Of a stretch of DNA of 64,000 nucleotides, positions 32,782-41,202 are shown in pieces. The translations under genes were made by a program, and so were the position numbers. The stretch covers positions 558,001-622,000 of the forward strand of contig CAWAIR010000006.1 in NCBI GenBank assembly GCA_963782045.1, given 5' to 3'. Numbering within the stretch: position 1 is the stretch's first letter; each line of letters starts with the position of its first letter. The notes below the pieces were generated by a model. It was not told the origin of the DNA. It was given only the letters and a program-made list of their open reading frames with translations, and made no database searches. The DNA is from CAVSRC01 sp963782045. GTDB lineage: Bacteria > Pseudomonadota > Alphaproteobacteria > Rhizobiales > Kaistiaceae.

Positions 32782-33837
32782 ATGGCGAAGAAGAGGGTGC
32801 TGGTCGTCGGGCTCGGCAACATGGGGCTCAGCCACGCGCTCGCCTATACGCGCATCGATGGCTTCGAGGTGGTCGGCACCTGCGAGCGCAACACGGAGCG
32901 CACGCTACCCGCCGCGCTTGCCGGCGCCAGGCGCTTCACCGACTACGCGCAAGCGCTTGCCGCCCTCAAGCCGGACGTCGTCTCCATCTGCACCTGGGCC
33001 GACACCCACGCCGACTATGCCGTGCAGGCGATGGAAGCGGGCGCCCACGTCTTCGTCGAGAAGCCGCTGGCGGAGAGCGTCGCCGAGGCCGAGCGGGTCG
33101 TTGCCACGGCGCGGCGGACGGGCCGCAAGCTGGTCGTCGGCTATATCCTCCGCCATCACCCGAGCTGGACGAAATTCATCGAGCTTGCCCGCACCCTCGG
33201 CACGCCGCTCGTCTTCCGCATGAACCTCAATCAGCAGTCGTCCGGCGAGCAGTGGGCGACGCACAAGCGGCTCCTCCAGGCACTGTCGCCGATCGTCGAT
33301 TGCGGCGTCCATTATGTCGATGTCTGGTGCCAGATCACGCGGGCGGCGCCCACCACGGTGCACGCCGTCGGCGCGCGGCTGACCGACGACATGCCGGCGA
33401 ACATGTACAATTACGGCCACTTCGAGGTGACCTTCGCGGATGGTTCGGTCGGCTGGTACGAGGCCGGCTGGGGGCCGATGATGAGCGAGACGGCCTTCTT
33501 CGTGAAGGACGTCATCGGACCGAAGGGGTCCGTGTCGATCGTCATGAAGGAAGGCGCCGGCTCGTCGGACATGGAAACCCACACCAAGACCAATGAGATC
33601 CTCTACCACCCGGCCGATCTCGCTGCCGACGGCTCGCTGGCCAGGCCCGACGAGCGCATCACCACCGCCGACGAGCCCGGACACGACGACCTCTGCGAGC
33701 GCGAGCAGCGCTTCATGCTGAAGGCGATCGACGAGGACATCGACCTCGGCGACCACATGGACGACGCGGTCAAGAGCCTGCGCATCGTCTTGGCCGCCGA
33801 CCGCTCGGTGCGCACCGGCGAGGTGGTGCGGCTATAG
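32782..33837 (+). CDS. Gfo/Idh/MocA-family NAD(P)-dependent oxidoreductase
   Basis: The 351-aa protein has an N-terminal Rossmann domain (VLVVGLGNMGLSHALAYTR), the family motif HVFVEKPLAESVAEAERV near residues 90-110 and a C-terminal alpha/beta domain with DCGVHYVDVWCQI. Such enzymes oxidise or epimerise sugars or inositols. GGAGGAGAC precedes the ATG and it ends the amino-sugar operon, so a modified sugar of that pathway is a likely substrate. Its stop codon (TAG, 33835-33837) lies at the edge of an inverted repeat. Confidence 0.9.
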   Translation: MAKKRVLVVGLGNMGLSHALAYTRIDGFEVVGTCERNTERTLPAALAGARRFTDYAQALAALKPDVVSICTWADTHADYAVQAMEAGAHVFVEKPLAESVAEAERVVATARRTGRKLVVGYILRHHPSWTKFIELARTLGTPLVFRMNLNQQSSGEQWATHKRLLQALSPIVDCGVHYVDVWCQITRAAPTTVHAVGARLTDDMPANMYNYGHFEVTFADGSVGWYEAGWGPMMSETAFFVKDVIGPKGSVSIVMKEGAGSSDMETHTKTNEILYHPADLAADGSLARPDERITTADEPGHDDLCEREQRFMLKAIDEDIDLGDHMDDAVKSLRIVLAADRSVRTGEVVRL

Positions 33838-34004
33838 AGCGTTTCTTGATCAGATAGAATCGTCCCTTCGGGTTTCCGACCGGCGGGCGCCCAACGCCGA
33901 TCCCGGCTCGACCGATGCCCGGCATCGCCCTTCGCCGGTCTCGACGCCGGATCGCCTCCCCGGTCGAGAAACGGAACTGCTTCTATCTGACCAAGAAGCG
34001 CTCT
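33836..34004. repeat. Inverted-repeat element supplying both stop codons
   Basis: The 24-base arms at 33836-33859 and 33981-34004 are inverted copies with two mismatches (AGAGCGTTTCTTGATCAG... and its complement). They enclose about 120 GC-rich bases with no gene. Very similar sequence is common between genes in Hyphomicrobiales, so this is probably an interspersed palindromic element. Its outer CTAGAGC ends give the TAG stops of the two convergent flanking genes. It can fold as a bidirectional terminator. Confidence 0.7.
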
Positions 34005-34869
34005 AGTCCTGGCGCAGGTTCTCGATCGTCGCCAGGCGGTCGCGCGCCTTTGGCCCGAGCTCACGCGCCAGTGCGGCCAGGATCGCCTCGATAATGAGCA
34101 CCAGGCCGGCGGAGGAATCCCAGATCGACGGCACCGCCACGTGTGCGGGCAGCACATTGGCGGCCACGCGCGAGATCGGCGACAGCCACTGGTCGGTGAT
34201 CAGAACGATGGTAGCGCCGCGCCCGACCGCGCTTTCGGCGAAGGCGGCGAGGTCGGTCGAATAGCGGCGGATGTCGAAGAGCACCACCGCGTCGCGCTTG
34301 CCGACGTCGAGGAGCTGGTCTGACCAGCTTGCGCGGGCGCCGGTGATATGGCGCACGTTCGGCCTGAGCACGCGCAGATGGGCGGCGAGGTAGCCGGCGA
34401 GCGGATCGGTGAAGCGGCCGCCCAGCACATGGGCCCGGCGGCTGCCGTCGCCGAGCAGGCGGACGACCGCGTCGAACTCGCCGTGCGGCACGTTGGCGGC
34501 GGTCTCGCGGATGTTGGCGATGGCGGCTTCGGCGAAACGGCCGAGCCGGTCGTTGCCGAGCGCCGCCTTGCCACCCTTCATCAGCGGCGTCGCCAGCCGT
34601 TCGGCAAGCTCGGCGCGCAGCGCCTTCTGAAAGCTGCCGTAGTTGGCGAAGCCGAGCTTCGCCACCATGCGTAGCACGGTCGGCGCGCTCACCCCGGCCG
34701 CCTCGCCGAACCCGGCCACGGTGTCGAGCCCGGCCATCGGATAGTCGGCCAGCAGCCGGTGCGCGGCGCGCCGCTCGTTCGGCGTCAACGCGCCGAGGTC
34801 GCGCCGGATGCGCTCGGCGTTGGACGCATGTGTCTGTCGGGCGGCCGTCGTCTCCTGCTTCTTGGTCAT
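34003..34869 (-). CDS. MurR/RpiR-family transcriptional regulator
   Basis: The 288-aa protein has an N-terminal HTH_6 domain (EAAGVSAPTVLRMVAKLGF at about 57-75) and a C-terminal SIS domain (HVLGGRFTDPLAGYLA and AVVLFDIRRYS) that normally binds sugar phosphates. It is convergent with the amino-sugar operon but divergent from the amine/ethanolamine-type genes, and a palindrome lies in that divergent gap. It may therefore control the latter cluster. Confidence 0.9.
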   Translation of the reverse strand: MTKKQETTAARQTHASNAERIRRDLGALTPNERRAAHRLLADYPMAGLDTVAGFGEAAGVSAPTVLRMVAKLGFANYGSFQKALRAELAERLATPLMKGGKAALGNDRLGRFAEAAIANIRETAANVPHGEFDAVVRLLGDGSRRAHVLGGRFTDPLAGYLAAHLRVLRPNVRHITGARASWSDQLLDVGKRDAVVLFDIRRYSTDLAAFAESAVGRGATIVLITDQWLSPISRVAANVLPAHVAVPSIWDSSAGLVLIIEAILAALARELGPKARDRLATIENLRQD

Positions 34870-34904
34870 GGCTCCCTGATGCGTTTGTTTCAGTTTGATG
34901 CTGG

Positions 34905-34931
34905 TTGGAATTATTGTAATGTTTATTTCAA
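34905..34931. promoter_or_regulatory. Candidate RpiR operator
   Basis: TTGGAAT (34905-34911) and ATTTCAA (34925-34931) form an inverted repeat with one mismatch around 13 bases, within an AT-rich stretch between the divergent rpiR-type gene and the gene at 34974. RpiR-family operators often contain GAAAT/ATTTC-like arms. Confidence 0.45.
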
Positions 34932-34973
34932 GCGTCGCCGCCGCGCGAGTCGTTGGCGGAGACAGGGGGTGGC

Positions 34974-35768
34974 ATGGACACGCTGATCGGTCCCGACGAA
35001 GGGCCGGTGGTCGACATGTCCGAAGGCGATGGTCCTTTCGTCTTCGCCTGCGAGCATGCGTCCAATCGTCTGCCGCGCGCGCTGGGAAACCTCGGCCTGT
35101 CGCCGGCCGACCTCGAGCGCCACATCGCCTGGGACCCGGGCGCGGCCGACGTCGCCGATGGGTTGGCGGCGCGCCTCGGCGGCGATCTCCTCAAGCAGCG
35201 CTTCTCACGGCTGGCCGTTGACTGCAACCGGGCGCCGGAGCTTCCCGACGCGATTGCCACGTTGTCGGAGGACACCGAGATCCCCGGCAATATGGGGCTG
35301 GCGGCGGAGGCGCGCGCCAATCGCATCGCCACCTTCTGGGCGCCGTTTCACGCCGCGCTCGAAAGGCTTCTCGACCGGCGGCGCCGCGAGCGGCGGTCGA
35401 CGGCGCTGGTCACCGTGCACAGCTTCACCCCGGTCTATCGGGGCGTGGCGCGGCCGTGGCACATCGGCATCATCTCGACCGACGAGCGCAGCCTGGCGGA
35501 CGCGGTTCTCGCCGTGCTTCGCCGCGACCGTACGCTCACCGTCGGCGACAACCAGCCCTACTCGGCGAGCGACAACGTCGACTACACCATCCGTCGGCAT
35601 GGCCGCGACCGCGGCCTGCCGCACATCATGATCGAAATCCGCAACGACCTCGTTCGCGCCGCAAAGGACGTCGCCGCGTGGACCGAGCTCCTGGCCGGCG
35701 CGCTGCTGGAAGGCGCGACGGCCGTGCAGCTCGTGCCGGCAAGGGTGCAGCGCAGGCGCGACACCTAG
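34974..35768 (+). CDS. N-formylglutamate amidohydrolase family protein
   Basis: The 264-aa zinc-hydrolase-fold protein has FVFACEHASNRLPRAL, FSRLAVDCNRAPE, LVTVHSFTPVYRG and MIEIRNDLVRAAKD, the metal and substrate segments of the N-formylglutamate amidohydrolase (HutG-type) family. ATG 34974 is preferred to TTG 34953. No hut genes are nearby. As the first gene of the permease and glutamine-synthetase-like cluster it may instead hydrolyse a gamma-glutamyl or acyl-glutamate amide; that is inference. Confidence 0.85.
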   Translation: MDTLIGPDEGPVVDMSEGDGPFVFACEHASNRLPRALGNLGLSPADLERHIAWDPGAADVADGLAARLGGDLLKQRFSRLAVDCNRAPELPDAIATLSEDTEIPGNMGLAAEARANRIATFWAPFHAALERLLDRRRRERRSTALVTVHSFTPVYRGVARPWHIGIISTDERSLADAVLAVLRRDRTLTVGDNQPYSASDNVDYTIRRHGRDRGLPHIMIEIRNDLVRAAKDVAAWTELLAGALLEGATAVQLVPARVQRRRDT

Positions 35769-35781
35769 CGTCAGCGAGTTC

Positions 35782-35799
35782 GGGGAGGCGCGCCTCCCC
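35782..35799 (+). terminator. Perfect 18-base palindrome, hairpin after the hydrolase gene
   Basis: GGGGAGGCG followed by its complement CGCCTCCCC lies 13 bases past the hydrolase stop. It could attenuate transcription into the permease gene. No T-run follows. Confidence 0.45.
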
Positions 35800-35881
35800 A
35801 CCAGTGGTGGGCGGTCCGACCTCGCCGACGGGGCGCCGCGTGATGGGCATTTTGGCGGTCCAAGAGCGACAGGGGGTCGAC

Positions 35882-37387
35882 ATGGCTGAAATGAAGAAGC
35901 ATGAAGGAGGCGTCTCCTACCACATTCCCGGTGTCGAATATTTCGAGCAGCGCGTCCTCAAGCGCCACGCCGGCGTCTTCTCGTTGTGGGCGCTCGGCGT
36001 CGGCGCGGTCATCTCGGGCGACTTCTCGGGATGGAACCTGGGCTTCGCCGTCGGCGGCTGGGGCGGCATGTTCATCGGCACCATCATCATCGCGATCATG
36101 TATCTCGGCCTGACCTACTCGATCGCCGAAATGAGCCCGGCGCTGCCGCATACCGGCGGTGCCTATTCGTTCGCGCGCACCGCCTTCGGGCCGTGGGGCG
36201 GCTTCATCACCGGCATCGCCGAGAACATCGAATACGTGCTCACTCCGGCGGTGGTGGTCTACTTCATCGGCACCTACATGACCGGCATCACTGGCACGCC
36301 GGATGCCTGGCAGCCGCTGTGGTGGTTCATCGGCTACGTCATCTTCGTCGGGCTCAATGTCCGCGGCGTGGCGCTGTCCTTCGCGGTGACCGTGATCGTC
36401 ACGCTGATCGCCATCGCCATCCTCTTGTTCTTCTTCGTCAGCGCGCTGTTCTCGGGCGAGTTCGATTTCGCCAAGTGGGCGATGAACATCGGGGTCGATG
36501 CCAGCGGCGCGGCGGTGTCTCTGCCCAACGGGCATGGGCCGTTCCTGCCCTTCGGCGGCTACGGCATCCTGGCGTCGATGCCCTTCGCCGTCTGGCTGTT
36601 CCTGGCGATCGAGCAGTTGCCGCTGGCCTCGGAAGAATCGGTCGATCCCAAACGCGACATGCCGAAGGGCATCATGCTCGGCATGTTCACGCTGATCGGG
36701 CTCGGCTTCCTGATCCTCATCATCAACCCGGCGATTCCCGACGGCGCCTTTGCCTACGGCACCTCGGGCCAGCCGATCCTCGACGGCTTCGCCTTTATCT
36801 ACGGCAGTGGCTGGGCCAAGATCCTGGCGCTGTTCGCCGTCGCCGGTCTGGTGGCAAGCTTCCACGCCATCATCTTCGCCTTCGGGCGGCAGATCTATTC
36901 GCTGTCGCGCGCCGGCTACTTCCCGCACTTCCTGTCGGTCACCCACGGCGACCACAAGACGCCCAACACGGCGCTGATCGCCGGCGCCGTGGTCGGCTTC
37001 GTGGTGATGCTGGTGGTGTGGATCACCCAGGGTGGCGAGGCGGCCGGCACGGTGATCGGCTCGGTGCTGCTCAACATGGCGGTGTTCGGCGCCATGTTCT
37101 CCTACCTGTTGCAGGCGCTGACCTTCCTCGAACTGCGCCGGCGCTTCCCGCACATCGAGCGGCCCTACAAGAGCCCGTTCGGCGTGGTCGGCGCCTCGCT
37201 GACGGCGATCATCGCGGTGGTGACCATCTACTTCCAGCTCACCGATCCGCTCTACCGCACCGGCATCATCGGCGTGGGGATCTGGTACGTCATCGCCATC
37301 GTCTACTTCGCCGCCTACGGCCGCAAGACGCTGGTGTTCTCGCCGGAAGAGGAGTTCGCGGTGAAGCATCGCGAAGGAGCGGTGTAG
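35882..37387 (+). CDS. APC-family permease, ethanolamine type
   Basis: The 501-aa, 12-helix permease resembles the Eat ethanolamine permeases: VEYFEQRVLKRHAGVFSLWA, the glycine-rich first helix GVGAVISGDFSGWNLGFAVG, and HTGGAYSFARTAFGPWGGFI. ATG 35882 is used because the upstream in-frame ATG 35843 adds a poorly conserved tail; AGGGGG precedes the chosen start. It sits between the amidohydrolase and the glutamine-synthetase-like gene, as expected if it imports the amine that the ligase modifies. Another small amine or amino acid cannot be excluded. Confidence 0.88.
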   Translation: MAEMKKHEGGVSYHIPGVEYFEQRVLKRHAGVFSLWALGVGAVISGDFSGWNLGFAVGGWGGMFIGTIIIAIMYLGLTYSIAEMSPALPHTGGAYSFARTAFGPWGGFITGIAENIEYVLTPAVVVYFIGTYMTGITGTPDAWQPLWWFIGYVIFVGLNVRGVALSFAVTVIVTLIAIAILLFFFVSALFSGEFDFAKWAMNIGVDASGAAVSLPNGHGPFLPFGGYGILASMPFAVWLFLAIEQLPLASEESVDPKRDMPKGIMLGMFTLIGLGFLILIINPAIPDGAFAYGTSGQPILDGFAFIYGSGWAKILALFAVAGLVASFHAIIFAFGRQIYSLSRAGYFPHFLSVTHGDHKTPNTALIAGAVVGFVVMLVVWITQGGEAAGTVIGSVLLNMAVFGAMFSYLLQALTFLELRRRFPHIERPYKSPFGVVGASLTAIIAVVTIYFQLTDPLYRTGIIGVGIWYVIAIVYFAAYGRKTLVFSPEEEFAVKHREGAV

Positions 37388-37417
37388 CTCCGCGCGCTTC
37401 CGAATCGTAAGAAGAAT

Positions 37418-37449
37418 GCCGGTCCGCGCCGCGAATGGCGCGGGCCGGC
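37418..37449 (+). terminator. GC-rich hairpin after the permease gene
   Basis: GCCGGTCCGCGCC (37418-37430) pairs with GGCGCGGGCCGGC (37437-37449), with one T-G pair, around GCGAAT. It lies 30 bases past the permease stop and 28 before the ligase start, so it is probably an intercistronic attenuator or stabiliser. Confidence 0.5.
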
Positions 37450-37477
37450 AATCGGTTTGTGACAGGGGATTGATTAG

Positions 37478-38848
37478 ATGACGGGCATGTTGACGTTCAA
37501 GGAATTGCAGGCGGCGGCCGACAAGGGAGAGATCGATACCGTCATCATCGCCTTTCCCGACATGCAGGGCCGCCTGATCGGCAAGCGCATGCAGGTCGAG
37601 TACTTCCTCAGCACCGCCCACGAGGAAACCCACGGCTGCGACTATCTGCTCGCCAACGACATCGACATGGAGCCGGTACCGGGCTACGCGGCGGCCAACT
37701 GGGAGAAGGGCTACGGCGACTTCGTCATGAAATCGGACATGGCGACGCTGCGCCGCCTGCCGTGGCTGCCGGGAACGGCGCTGGTCATCGCCGACATCGT
37801 CGACCACCACCATCACGCGGACGTGCCGCATTCGCCGCGGGCGATCCTCAAGAAGCAGATCGCGCGGCTCAAGGCGGAGAAGATGAGCGCCTTCTTCGCC
37901 TCGGAGCTCGAGTTCTACCTGTTCGACGAGACCTACGACAGCGCCGCCGACAAGCGCTACCACGACCTCAAGACCGCCGGCCGCTACATCGAGGACTATC
38001 ACATCCTGCAGACCACCAAGGAGGAGACCGTGATGCGGGCGATCCGCAACGGCCTCCACGATGCCGGCATCCCGGTGGAGAACTCCAAGGGCGAGTGGGG
38101 GCCGGGCCAGGAAGAGATCAACGTGCGCTACGCCGACGCGCTGTCGATGGCCGACCGTCACGTCATCCTCAAGAACGGCATCAAGGAGATCGCGCTGTTG
38201 AACGGCAAGGCGGTCACCTTCATGGCCAAGTGGCGCTACGACCTCGCCGGCTCGTCGTCGCACATCCACAATTCGCTGTGGGATCTGGCCGGCAAGACGC
38301 CGCTGTTCGCCGACGAGAAAGCCGAGCACGGCATGTCGGACCTGATGCGCCACTACATCGCCGGCCAGCTCGCCCATGCCCGTGAGATCACCTGGTTCCT
38401 GGCGCCCTACATCAACTCCTACAAGCGCTTCCAGGCCGGTACCTTCGCGCCGACCAAGGCGATCTGGTCGGTCGACAACCGCACCGCCGGCTTCCGCCTG
38501 TGCGGGCCGCACACCAAGTCGCTGAGGATCGAATGCCGCATTGGCGGCTCCGACCTCAACCCTTACCTTGCCTTTGCCGCCCTCATCGCGGCGGGGCTGG
38601 CGGGCATCGAGGAGAAGCTGGAGCTGGAGGCGCCCTATGTCGGCGACGCCTATCTCGGCAAGCGCCTGCGCGAGGTGCCCAAGACCTTGCGCGAGGCGAC
38701 GACGCTGATGGCCAAGTCGAAGATGCTCCGCGCCGCCTTCGGCGACGATGTCATCGACCACTATGTGCACACCGCCGAGTGGGAGCAGTACGAGTACGAC
38801 CGGCGCGTCACCGACTGGGAACTGATGCGCGGCTTCGAGAGATATTGA
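37478..38848 (+). CDS. Glutamine-synthetase-like gamma-glutamyl-amine ligase
   Basis: The 456-aa protein belongs to the GS-like group with PuuA, IpuC and GlnA4. Metal-site residues lie in ASELEFYLF and GPGQEEINVRYADALSMADR; SSSHIHNSLWD replaces the classic NGSGMH loop; the substrate and nucleotide arginines are in NRTAGFRLCG and RIECRIGGSDLNPYLAF. The altered ammonia site is what distinguishes amine ligases from true glutamine synthetase. There is no adenylylation tyrosine loop of the GlnA type. With an ethanolamine-type permease before it, gamma-glutamylation of ethanolamine or a related alkanolamine is likely. Confidence 0.88.
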   Translation: MTGMLTFKELQAAADKGEIDTVIIAFPDMQGRLIGKRMQVEYFLSTAHEETHGCDYLLANDIDMEPVPGYAAANWEKGYGDFVMKSDMATLRRLPWLPGTALVIADIVDHHHHADVPHSPRAILKKQIARLKAEKMSAFFASELEFYLFDETYDSAADKRYHDLKTAGRYIEDYHILQTTKEETVMRAIRNGLHDAGIPVENSKGEWGPGQEEINVRYADALSMADRHVILKNGIKEIALLNGKAVTFMAKWRYDLAGSSSHIHNSLWDLAGKTPLFADEKAEHGMSDLMRHYIAGQLAHAREITWFLAPYINSYKRFQAGTFAPTKAIWSVDNRTAGFRLCGPHTKSLRIECRIGGSDLNPYLAFAALIAAGLAGIEEKLELEAPYVGDAYLGKRLREVPKTLREATTLMAKSKMLRAAFGDDVIDHYVHTAEWEQYEYDRRVTDWELMRGFERY

Positions 38849-38903
38849 ATGGTTGAACGGTCAGTGTGTATATGTTAGTGTTTCTCGAAATGAGGAGAAA
38901 CAC
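38845..38903 (+). promoter_or_regulatory. Promoter and operator of the toxin-antitoxin pair
   Basis: TTGAAT (38845-38850) and TATATG (38869-38874), 18 bases apart, look like a sigma-70 promoter. The palindrome GTGTTTCTC-GAAATGAG-GAGAAACAC (38878-38886 with 38895-38903) covers the expected transcription start and the ribosome site. That is a standard position for autorepression by an antitoxin. Confidence 0.65.
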
Positions 38904-38905
38904 CC

Positions 38906-39382
38906 ATGAGTAAATATGAGCCGTTGCGTCGTTTTCTGGAGGCGAACGCGGCCGAGACGATGGCGATGACGTTTGCGCAGATCGAATCGGTGCTCGGCTT
39001 CAAGTTGCCTGCTTCGCATCGCTATCGCGCCTGGTGGAGCAACAACACGTTCAACAACGTAATGACCAATGAGTGGATTGCAGCAGGCTACAAGACGGAG
39101 CAAGTCGACATCGAGGCGCGCAAGCTTGTCTTCCGCCGCGTGAAGATCGCGCCGGTAAGCACCCCTGGCTTCGCTGAGGTCACCCCTGGTGGGCTGGGTG
39201 GTGGAGCTGTTGCAACCGATTCCAAGCCGAAGGCAGTCCGTCGCCATCCCCTATTTGGCTGGATGAAGGGCACAATCACAATCGCTCCGGGCACTGATCT
39301 GGCGGAACCGGCTGATTCCGATCTGGCGGATTACCTGGACCGGAAATACGGTCGCGAACCCAGTGCGCAACAGGGCGCGTAA
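38906..39382 (+). CDS. Antitoxin of a VapBC-type pair, with DUF7662-like N-terminus
   Basis: The 158-aa protein has two parts. Residues 1-80 (KYEPLRRFLEANAAETMAM, FAQIESVLGFKLPASHRYRA, WWSNNTFNNV, VDIEARKLVFRRV) match a small family of unknown function that I recall as DUF7662. Residues about 115-158 (LFGWMKGTITIAPGTDLAEP, DLADYLDRKYG) look like the toxin-neutralising tail of VapB antitoxins. A glycine/alanine-rich linker joins them. It overlaps the PIN toxin by one base (TAATG) and has its own promoter and palindrome. Confidence 0.8.
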   Translation: MSKYEPLRRFLEANAAETMAMTFAQIESVLGFKLPASHRYRAWWSNNTFNNVMTNEWIAAGYKTEQVDIEARKLVFRRVKIAPVSTPGFAEVTPGGLGGGAVATDSKPKAVRRHPLFGWMKGTITIAPGTDLAEPADSDLADYLDRKYGREPSAQQGA

Positions 39383-39792
39383 TGCGCCTGCTGCTCGACA
39401 CCTGCGCGGTGATCTGGATCGCGTCGGATGCTGCGCTTTCGGATTCAGCCGTTCAGGCCATCGATAGTGCTGCTGACGCCGGCGAGCCGCTCATGCTCTC
39501 TCCAATCACCGGTTGGGAGATCGGCTTGCTGGTTCGTCGCGCACGCCTCGCCTTGCCGACCGAGCCGGCGGCGTGGCTTGACCGCGTACTGGAGGCACCC
39601 AACGTGCTGCTCGCCGAGTTCACGCCGCATATTTTGCTGGCCTCGTCGTTTCTTCCCGCTCACCCGCCCGACGATCCGGCCGACCGCATTTTCATCGCGA
39701 CCGCGCGCAAGCACGATCTCACGATTGTGACCCGCGATCGCTCGATCCTCGATTACGCCAGTGCTGGTCACGTGCGCGCGCTAGCCTGCTAG
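39382..39792 (+). CDS. vapC: PIN-domain toxin (VapC type)
   Basis: The 136-aa protein is a PIN-domain ribonuclease, the toxin of a type II pair. Acidic residues expected at the metal site are Asp6 (LLLDTCAVIW), Glu in SPITGWEIGLL, Asp in DPADRIFIATA and Asp in IVTRDRSIL. It directly follows the antitoxin with overlapping stop and start. The pair interrupts an otherwise continuous catabolic operon between the ligase and aldehyde dehydrogenase genes, so it was probably inserted there. Confidence 0.92.
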   Translation: MRLLLDTCAVIWIASDAALSDSAVQAIDSAADAGEPLMLSPITGWEIGLLVRRARLALPTEPAAWLDRVLEAPNVLLAEFTPHILLASSFLPAHPPDDPADRIFIATARKHDLTIVTRDRSILDYASAGHVRALAC

Positions 39793-39801
39793 GATGCCCC
39801 C

Positions 39802-41202
39802 ATGAACGCCACCTTCAAGATCATCTCCCCGGTCGACAACTCGGTCTATGCCGAGCGGCCGCTGGCCGACGACAACGCCATCATGGCCACGCTCGAGCGC
39901 GCCCGCGCGGCGCAGAAGACGTGGCGGTTGGTGCCGCTCGCCGACCGGCTCGCCATCGCCACCGCCTTCGTCGACGCCATGGTGGCCGACAAGGCGCGCG
40001 TGGCCGAGCTGCTTGCCTGGCAGATGGGCCGGCCGATCAGCCAGGGCCCCAACGAAATGCGCGGCTTCAACGAGCGGGCCCGTTTCATGATCGCGGTCGC
40101 GCCGGAGGTCCTGGCCGACATTCAGGGGCCGCCGCTCGCCGGCTTCGAGCATTTCGTCCGCCGCGAGCCGCTCGGCGTCGTCCTCAACCTGCCGGCCTGG
40201 AACTACCCCTACATGACGGCGCTCAACGCCGTTCTGCCGGCGCTCATCGCCGGCAACACCGTGGTCATGAAGCAATCTAGCCAGACCGCACTGGTCGCCG
40301 AGCATTTCGCCGAAATGTTCGCCAAGGCGAACCTGCCCAAGGACGTCTTCCAGATCCTCACCATGTCGCACGATGCGACGGCGCGGGCCATCGGTTCGGG
40401 CCTCGTCGATCAGGTCGGCTTCACCGGCTCGACCGAGGGCGGACGCAAGATCATGGCGGCGGTGGCGGCGGCGCACAATTTCCCGGCGACCTGCCTGGAG
40501 CTCGGCGGCAAGGATCCGGCCTATGTCCGGCCCGACGTCAACATGAGCTTCGCCATCGAAAACGTCGTCGATGCCGGCTATTTCAACAGCGGCCAGGGGT
40601 GCTGCGCGCTGGAGCGCATCTACGTCCACGCCAAGGTCTATGACGATTTCGTCGCCGGCATGAAGGCGGCCGTCGAAGGCTACCGGCTCGGCTCGCCGAT
40701 CGATCCCGACACCAATCTCGGCCCGATGGTCCGCGCCTCGGCGGCCGATGCGGTTCGCGCCCAGGTCGACGAGGCGGTCCGCCAGGGCGCCAGGCCGCTG
40801 ATCGACACCAAGCGCTTCGCCGCCGACAAGCGGGGCACGCCGTACCTGGCGCCGCAGCTCCTGACCGGGGTCGACCACTCCATGCGCATCATGCGCGACG
40901 AGACCTTCGGCCCCGCCCACGGGGTCATGAAGGTCAATTCCGACGAGGAGGCGATCGCGCTGATGAACGATTCGCCCTACGGCCTGACCGCCGCGATCTG
41001 GACCGAGGACGTCGAGGCCGCCAAGAGCATCGGCGACCGCATCGAGACCGGGACAGTCTACATGAACCGCGCGGACTATCTCGATCCGTCGCTTGCCTGG
41101 GTTGGCGTCAAGCAGTCCGGCCGCGGCGCGACGCTGTCGCGCGTCGGCTACGAGCACCTGACCCGGCCGAAGAGCTTCCATCTGAGGACCAAAACATCGT
41201 GA
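39802..41202 (+). CDS. NAD(P)-dependent aldehyde dehydrogenase
   Basis: The 466-aa enzyme has the fold and catalytic residues of the ALDH superfamily: NLPAWNYPYMTALNAVLPAL, FTGSTEGGRKIM, Glu of LELGGKDPAYV and the nucleophile Cys in NSGQGCCALERIYV. It would oxidise an aldehyde such as gamma-glutamyl-aminoacetaldehyde made by the adjoining alcohol dehydrogenase. It overlaps that gene by four bases (GTGA). The toxin-antitoxin pair lies ten bases upstream. Confidence 0.93.
   Translation: MNATFKIISPVDNSVYAERPLADDNAIMATLERARAAQKTWRLVPLADRLAIATAFVDAMVADKARVAELLAWQMGRPISQGPNEMRGFNERARFMIAVAPEVLADIQGPPLAGFEHFVRREPLGVVLNLPAWNYPYMTALNAVLPALIAGNTVVMKQSSQTALVAEHFAEMFAKANLPKDVFQILTMSHDATARAIGSGLVDQVGFTGSTEGGRKIMAAVAAAHNFPATCLELGGKDPAYVRPDVNMSFAIENVVDAGYFNSGQGCCALERIYVHAKVYDDFVAGMKAAVEGYRLGSPIDPDTNLGPMVRASAADAVRAQVDEAVRQGARPLIDTKRFAADKRGTPYLAPQLLTGVDHSMRIMRDETFGPAHGVMKVNSDEEAIALMNDSPYGLTAAIWTEDVEAAKSIGDRIETGTVYMNRADYLDPSLAWVGVKQSGRGATLSRVGYEHLTRPKSFHLRTKTS

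Noticed and set aside
34003..34869. The MurR/RpiR protein as regulator of murQ
   Set aside because: It is convergent with the amino-sugar operon, which has its own GntR gene. Its divergent promoter faces the amine-type genes, so control of murQ is not supported by position.
37418..37449. Intrinsic terminators with U-tracts after the operons
   Set aside because: The hairpins are strong, but none examined is followed by a T-run on the transcribed strand, so classical intrinsic termination is not claimed.
35771..38770. A 999-codon minus-strand open frame opposite the permease and glutamine-synthetase-like genes
   Set aside because: It is the antisense shadow of two well-conserved genes and shows no recognisable protein.
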